NCBI GenBank assembly: GCA_002310035.1
Contig: DBYC01000046.1
Span: 1-16,531, forward strand
Reading direction: 5' to 3'
DNA length: 16,531 bases
Source: a bacterium UBP6_UBA1196
Lineage (GTDB): Bacteria; UBP6; UBA1177
The notes below the pieces were generated by a model, which was not told where the DNA came from, searched no databases, and saw nothing but the letters and a program-made list of their open reading frames with translations. The translations under genes and the position numbers were made by a program. Shown here piece after piece: positions 12,328-16,531 of this stretch; the first letter of the stretch is position 1, and the number at the start of each line of letters is the position of its first letter.

Positions 12328-15300
12328 CTACTGAAGCTCTTCGAGAGCTGTAATCGATTTGATGAAAAATTCGTTCGACGGCATAAGCGTTTTGGTGAGA
12401 AGCTCGAAAATCTGTTTAGCCTTAGCCTTGTTGGATTCTCTCATTCCGTAAGCCTCCCAGTACATCGACTTGGCCATCGTATCGATCGATTTCATTCCGT
12501 CGAGACCGTTTTTGTTGTTTCTGTCGATCCTGAGAGCCTCGGCAAACGCGCTTCTCGCAGCAAGGAGGTCTCTGTCCTGAAGTTTCTTGTTTCCGTTCTT
12601 CGCGAAAGCGTCAGCCTTCAGCGTCGCAAGCTTCTCTGAAGTCTTGACGTCAACGACCTCTCTCGACTTTGTAACCTTGTACTCCTCTTTGAATCTGACG
12701 CGGATCTGCTCCATCTCCTTCTCGTCGATACCCTTGACAGCCTCTTCGTAATTACGCTCAGCCTCTTTTTTCTTCGCAGCAGCCTCTTTCTTGTCGTCTG
12801 CGCTGAGCTTCTTCAGATCCTTCTGGAACTCAGCCTTCTCCTCTTTTCTCTGCTGAGTCTCTTCTTTCCATTTAGCCTCTTTTTCAGCCCACTTTTCCTG
12901 CTCTTCCTTAAGGATAGCGGTCCTCTCCTCTTTTCTCTTGTCTTTTTCTGTGTTCAGACGGAGGACCTCCTCTTCCCAGCTCTCCTTCTGAGCCTTCTGG
13001 GCGTCTTTGTCCGCAACCTGTTTAGCAGCGTATTTGTTCTCTATCTCTTCCTTTTTCTCTTTGTACTCGTTCTCAGTCTTCTCATACTTCTCGTTCCAGG
13101 TCTTTTCATACTTCTGGTTGCTCTCCTGGAATTTGACCTTGAGATCTTCGCTCCTGTCGGCCCATTTTGCGTTTGTTACCGCGATCTGGTCATCAAGTTT
13201 TTCGTTTTCCTTGACCAGGCGGTCTTTCTGAGATTTGTCTGCTCTCTGTTTGTTCTCGAGCTCCTTTTGTCTCTTGGCAGCATCAGAATTCCATGAATCG
13301 GAAAGTCTTCCTCTCTCTTTCTCTCTTGCCTCGAGCTTGCGGTCTCTCTCCTTCTGAGCCGCCGCGATCTGGCTGTCGATATTCTTCTTGAACGCAGCTT
13401 TTCTCTTCTGGAACTCCTTGAACTCCTGCTGAGCTTTCTTCTTCTCCGCCTCCTGCGCCTTCTGGAACTTTGTATTGTCCTTGTTGAGCTCGTCGCTCTT
13501 CTTTGCGAGCTTCATATCGATAGCCATGCTCTTGTTTTCGCACTCCTGCTCGACCTTTGCAAGCTGCTTGGCAATAAAGGCATCCTTTCCGCCTTCGTGC
13601 TTCGAAATTTTCTTCTCGACAGCCGCAAGCTGCTTCTTGAGAGCCGGGGTCTCGCCCTCTGCGATCTTGGCCTCGATGTCAGCCTTTTCCTTGTTCATTC
13701 CCTCGAGTTCGCTTGCAAAGGACTTCTCTGCGTCAGCCTGTGCAGCCGTTCTTTTGGTGTTGCACTCTGTCTCGACGGCCGCTCTCTCCTTCTCGACATC
13801 CTCCTGGAACTTAGACATCGTCTCGGCGTTTTTGAACATATACTCTTCCGTAGCGGCGTCGTATTTCTTCATATCCTCCTGTTTCGCCGATTCCTGAGCA
13901 TCGAAATCCTGAAGCTTTTTGTTGAGTTCATCAAATTTAGCCTGGTACTCCTTTTCGACCTCGACCTTGTATTTTCTGTCCTCATCCTCGTTTTTCATCT
14001 TGACTTCCTCGTTTCCGCTCATCTGCTTCTTTTCGTTCTCGTCGAACTGCTCCTGCTCGCTTGTGAGCTTCTTGTCGATCTCGGCGATCTTCTCTTCGTT
14101 AGCCTTTTTCTTGGCCTCGAGAGCAGCTACAGCGGCTTCCGTCTTCTTGTTGCCGGCTTCGAGTTCGTCATTCTGTTTTTTATAAATAGCCTCTTTCTCT
14201 TCCTTCATCTTTTTAAGCATGTCGCCGTATTTCTTGTCGGTAGCGTCAAGCTCTTTCTTCATCTCCTTTTCATATTGAAGAGAGAGGACATTGGAACCTT
14301 TCGTGACACCCTTTTCTCTCTGCTCGTAAAGCGTAAGCTTGTTTTCAAGCTCGACGATCTTCTGCTCAAGCTCGGTGTCGTCCTTTTCCCACTGATACTT
14401 CATCTCCTTGATCTTCTTTGCAAGCTCGGCGTACTCTGCATCTCTCTGCTTCTTTGCGGCTGCGTTGTCTTCGTCGAATTTCTTGAGCTTCGCCTCTCTC
14501 TCGATGATCCTGTCGTTGAGCCACTTGTCAGCTTCGGATGTCGCCGCAAGTTTCTCCTTTCTGAGCTTTTCGCGCTGCTTGTCGAACTTCGAGTGGATGG
14601 TTTTTATCGCCTTTTCGTCCTTTGCGGAAGGATCGGCATAGATCACTCTCTCGACAGTATCCTTTTTGTAAACGCGGTACTTTGAGTTTGCACCGAGCTC
14701 GCGGACCTTTTCGTCAAGCTTTTCAGCCTTTGCGATGAGCTGGATCGCCTCGTCGTAGTTGGCCGTCTTTACAGCAGCGTTCCCGCGGTCCATAAACTTC
14801 GAGATATCCTTGATATTGTTCATAAGTTCCTTTGCCGTCACATCGTCGGAAGCGACATCGGCGAGATTCTTTTCGGCTGCCTTTAGATCGCCATCTGCAT
14901 AGGCTTCAAGAGCCGCAACTATAGCTGCGGTGACATTCTTGGAACTCTTCTTTACGACGGGTTTCGGAGCCTCTTCCTCAGGCTCTTCTTCAGGTTTTTC
15001 GGCGCCGAGATGCGGCTTGATCATCTTGTTCCAAGCCTCGACCAGACCGTCTGCGATATCCTCTGAGGAGTCGCCGCCGTCAAATTTTATGTTTTTCTTT
15101 TCAAGACCGCCGAAAGAGCTGTCGAAAAGATATGTGTCGACAATCGTTTTGCCTGTCTTTTTGACGATCTTCATCTTTGTAAAAATGTAAAAATCTGCCT
15201 TTTTCTTGGACTTTTCAGCCAATTTCTTCTGGCAGTTGAGGTCTCCAGCACATTTTGAAGCCTCACGGACCGCCTTTTTGCTGAGAATATCAGCAGCACC

Positions 15301-15480
15301 GACGGCATCGACACCTTTAAAATCGCCGAAAACAGCCTCGATCGACTCATCGATATCCTTTGCTGCGCGGGCATCGCTCTCTTTCTCGGCAGTAAGCGGG
15401 AAGACTGCGACCTCCTCTGCGAATGCGGCAAGTGTCATAAGCATAACCATAAGTGACAATACGATTTTGAAACTTTTCAA
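12328..15480 (-). CDS. Large exported coiled-coil protein with TolB-like N-terminal and TPR C-terminal regions
   Basis: 1050 residues from a TTG at 15480: GGAGG (15486-15490) lies 5 bases upstream and the product then begins with a proper signal peptide (MKSFKIVLSLMVMLMTLAAF, cleavage near AFA-EE). Starting 9 codons earlier would spoil that signal. Residues about 23-165 (VAVFPLTAEKESDARAAKDI ... SKCAGDLNCQKKLAEKSKKK ... ADFYIFTKMKIVKKTG) resemble the TolB/CsgG-like N-domain of exported proteins in deltaproteobacteria. A Pro/Glu linker (EKPEEEPEEEAPKPVVKK) follows, then a small helical repeat region. About residues 270-930 are an almost unbroken Lys/Glu/Ala/Gln coiled coil. The last about 110 residues look like TPR helices (ALRIDRNNKNGLDGMKSIDT). 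Probably periplasmic and structural; function unknown. Long plus-strand frames here are shadows of its biased codons. Confidence 0.8.
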   Translation of the reverse strand: MKSFKIVLSLMVMLMTLAAFAEEVAVFPLTAEKESDARAAKDIDESIEAVFGDFKGVDAVGAADILSKKAVREASKCAGDLNCQKKLAEKSKKKADFYIFTKMKIVKKTGKTIVDTYLFDSSFGGLEKKNIKFDGGDSSEDIADGLVEAWNKMIKPHLGAEKPEEEPEEEAPKPVVKKSSKNVTAAIVAALEAYADGDLKAAEKNLADVASDDVTAKELMNNIKDISKFMDRGNAAVKTANYDEAIQLIAKAEKLDEKVRELGANSKYRVYKKDTVERVIYADPSAKDEKAIKTIHSKFDKQREKLRKEKLAATSEADKWLNDRIIEREAKLKKFDEDNAAAKKQRDAEYAELAKKIKEMKYQWEKDDTELEQKIVELENKLTLYEQREKGVTKGSNVLSLQYEKEMKKELDATDKKYGDMLKKMKEEKEAIYKKQNDELEAGNKKTEAAVAALEAKKKANEEKIAEIDKKLTSEQEQFDENEKKQMSGNEEVKMKNEDEDRKYKVEVEKEYQAKFDELNKKLQDFDAQESAKQEDMKKYDAATEEYMFKNAETMSKFQEDVEKERAAVETECNTKRTAAQADAEKSFASELEGMNKEKADIEAKIAEGETPALKKQLAAVEKKISKHEGGKDAFIAKQLAKVEQECENKSMAIDMKLAKKSDELNKDNTKFQKAQEAEKKKAQQEFKEFQKRKAAFKKNIDSQIAAAQKERDRKLEAREKERGRLSDSWNSDAAKRQKELENKQRADKSQKDRLVKENEKLDDQIAVTNAKWADRSEDLKVKFQESNQKYEKTWNEKYEKTENEYKEKKEEIENKYAAKQVADKDAQKAQKESWEEEVLRLNTEKDKRKEERTAILKEEQEKWAEKEAKWKEETQQRKEEKAEFQKDLKKLSADDKKEAAAKKKEAERNYEEAVKGIDEKEMEQIRVRFKEEYKVTKSREVVDVKTSEKLATLKADAFAKNGNKKLQDRDLLAARSAFAEALRIDRNNKNGLDGMKSIDTMAKSMYWEAYGMRESNKAKAKQIFELLTKTLMPSNEFFIKSITALEELQ

Positions 15481-15520
15481 AGTTGCCTCCAAAAATAACC
15501 AGTTCAATCAAACTCGCCCA

Positions 15521-15548
15521 TATATAGGAAAAACGCACATTAAGTCAA
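15521..15548 (-). promoter_or_regulatory. Promoter of the coiled-coil gene
   Basis: Minus strand TTGACT (15543-15548), 16-base spacer, TATATA (15521-15526), leading to a short leader before GGAGG at 15486-15490. Confidence 0.7.
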
Positions 15549-15559
15549 TTTTTATTGAC
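15544..15559. promoter_or_regulatory. Palindrome joining two divergent -35 boxes
   Basis: gtcaat-tttt-attgac is a perfect inverted repeat in which each arm contains most of one -35 box. The two promoters are thus back to back with only 6 bases between their -35 hexamers, so RNA polymerase binding to one should hinder the other. Confidence 0.6.
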
Positions 15560-15582
15560 ATGACGATAAACTTCCCTATACT
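15555..15582 (+). promoter_or_regulatory. rpsA promoter
   Basis: TTGACA (15555-15560, perfect consensus), 16-base spacer, TATACT (15577-15582). Transcription would begin near 15589, giving a leader of about 50 bases before the rpsA start. Confidence 0.8.
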
Positions 15583-15638
15583 CGCCCACCGTGTCGGAGT
15601 CTATGCTTCGGCAACACTACTTTTAGGAGGATTTTTGA

Positions 15639-16531
15639 ATGGTAGAAAACAAAAGCAAATTTGCTGAGCATGATGAAAAGTATGCTGATTTTGCTGCAAT
15701 GTTGGATGAGTTCCCGACAATGGCGATTTCTCAGGACGAGATTCGCAAAGGTACCGTCAACGCAGTCAGAAAGGATTTCGTTCTCGTTGAGGCAGGCGGG
15801 AAAAGCGACGGAATCATCCACGCAAGTGAGTTCACTCCGGAAGAACTCGCAAATCTTAAGCCGGGCGACAAGATCGATGTAGTCGTTGTCGGCTGGACAG
15901 ATGACAAAGGCAACATTGCCCTTTCGAAGGAAAAGGCAGCCGCGATCAAAATCTGGGAAGTTGTCGAAAGAGCTTACGAAACAGGCGAGCTCGTTCACGG
16001 CACGATCGTTGCGAAGGTCAACGGCGGTCTTGCTGTCGACATCGGCGTAAAGGCATTCCTTCCGAATTCGCAGGTTGCACTCAGACCTATCAAAAACGTT
16101 GACGATCTCATCGGCAAGGATTTTGATTTCAAGGTCATCAAGTTCGACAAGAAGAAAGGCAACATCGTTATTTCCAGACGTGATCTCCTTGAAAAAGAGA
16201 GAGAAGTTCTGAAAAATACGACACTCGAGAAGCTCCAGGAAGGCGCTATCGTCAAGGGTCTCATCAAAAATATCACCTACTACGGCGTATTTGTTGATCT
16301 CGGCGGGATCGACGGTCTCCTTCACATCACCGATATGTCCTGGGGAAGAGTCAACCATCCGTCAGAGCTTTTCAAAATCGGCGATGAAGTCGATGTAAAA
16401 GTTCTTAAATATGATAAGGATTCCGAGAGAGTAAGCCTCGGCGTAAAACAGATCACCGAGGATCCGTGGATCCACGCTGCCGAGAAGTATCCGGCTGGCA
16501 AGACCGTCAAAGGCGTTGTCGTTTCTCTTGA
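15639..16531 (+). CDS. rpsA: 30S ribosomal protein S1, N-terminal part (runs off the window)
   Basis: Open from ATG 15639 to the window edge, 297 codons visible; AGGAGG (15625-15630) lies 8 bases upstream. S1 RNA-binding repeats at residues about 35-98, 117-183 and 200-271, with a fourth beginning at about 287. Diagnostic strings: VNGGLAVDIGVKAFLPNSQV in repeat 2 and ITYYGVFVDLGGIDGLLHIT then DMSWGRVNHPSE in repeat 3, the classic S1 signature. S1 tethers mRNA to the 30S subunit. The minus-strand frames overlapping it are shadows. Strong promoter and Shine-Dalgarno fit a ribosomal gene. Confidence 0.95.
   Translation, partial: MVENKSKFAEHDEKYADFAAMLDEFPTMAISQDEIRKGTVNAVRKDFVLVEAGGKSDGIIHASEFTPEELANLKPGDKIDVVVVGWTDDKGNIALSKEKAAAIKIWEVVERAYETGELVHGTIVAKVNGGLAVDIGVKAFLPNSQVALRPIKNVDDLIGKDFDFKVIKFDKKKGNIVISRRDLLEKEREVLKNTTLEKLQEGAIVKGLIKNITYYGVFVDLGGIDGLLHITDMSWGRVNHPSELFKIGDEVDVKVLKYDKDSERVSLGVKQITEDPWIHAAEKYPAGKTVKGVVVSL

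Noticed and set aside
13597..14685. Plus-strand frame of 362 residues rich in Leu/Phe
   Set aside because: Antisense shadow of the Lys/Glu-rich coiled-coil gene, whose codons rarely give stops on the other strand; no ribosome site or family match.
15576..16358. Minus-strand frame of 260 residues
   Set aside because: Antisense of rpsA, which has the S1 signature, strong promoter and ribosome site.

Overview
The window suggests an anaerobic Gram-negative bacterium. It carries most of an Rnf ferredoxin:NAD oxidoreductase operon, a cobalamin-binding radical SAM gene, a tandem HD-GYP protein, and two exported proteins with signal peptides. I cannot name the genus. A thioredoxin–DUF1566 protein and a TolB-like/TPR coiled-coil protein would fit a deltaproteobacterium/Myxococcota-type or other little-cultured lineage, but that is only an impression. 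TTG starts behind strong GGAG/GGAGG ribosome binding sites recur (radical SAM gene, rnfC, coiled-coil gene), and at least six genes were placed or re-started from such signals.

Layout. 1-395 (minus): 5' end of a B12-binding radical SAM gene. About 400-5866: an AT-rich accessory island with an AbiF-like HEPN protein plus a structured leader RNA (plus strand), a HepT/MntA (HEPN/MNT) toxin-antitoxin pair (minus), an exported thioredoxin–DUF1566 protein (minus), a ToxN-type III toxin with its RNA and terminator (plus), and the wreck of a PIN-type toxin-antitoxin pair with a tiny membrane peptide (minus). 5867-9978 (minus): rnfC-rnfD-rnfG-rnfE-rnfA, tightly packed, with no rnfB after rnfA. 10077-12257 (minus): an unknown polytopic membrane protein and a tandem HD-GYP protein. 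12328-15480 (minus): a 1050-residue exported coiled-coil protein. 15639 to the end (plus): rpsA (30S ribosomal protein S1), divergently transcribed from the coiled-coil gene from back-to-back sigma70-type promoters.

The most unusual thing is how the island is built. The 3' end of rnfA (its last codons, stop, and in some copies the downstream flank) recurs in direct orientation three more times inside the island, at 1404-1439, 2547-2692 and about 4311-4442. The sequence that lies downstream of rnfA recurs again at about 480-512, next to the radical SAM gene. The copies therefore punctuate the cargo: AbiF | HepT/MntA | thioredoxin–DUF1566 | ToxN + PIN remnant | intact rnfA. The three displaced copies all encode a C-terminus ending GLIAVPW, while the intact rnfA ends GLVNAPW. 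The simplest reading is repeated insertion of defence/toxin cargo at the rnfA 3' end, each event supplying a new 3' end and pushing the old one outward. No recombinase is encoded in the window, so the mechanism is open.

The HepT/MntA unit is additionally bounded by a 34-bp perfect direct repeat (1478-1511 and 2462-2495), and a TGTTGAC heptamer array (4197-4271) sits between the thioredoxin gene and the next rnfA fragment. How the genes work together: the Rnf genes form one energy-conserving membrane complex. The island genes are independent, self-regulated RNase-type toxins or abortive-infection modules whose shared theme is phage defence and addiction.
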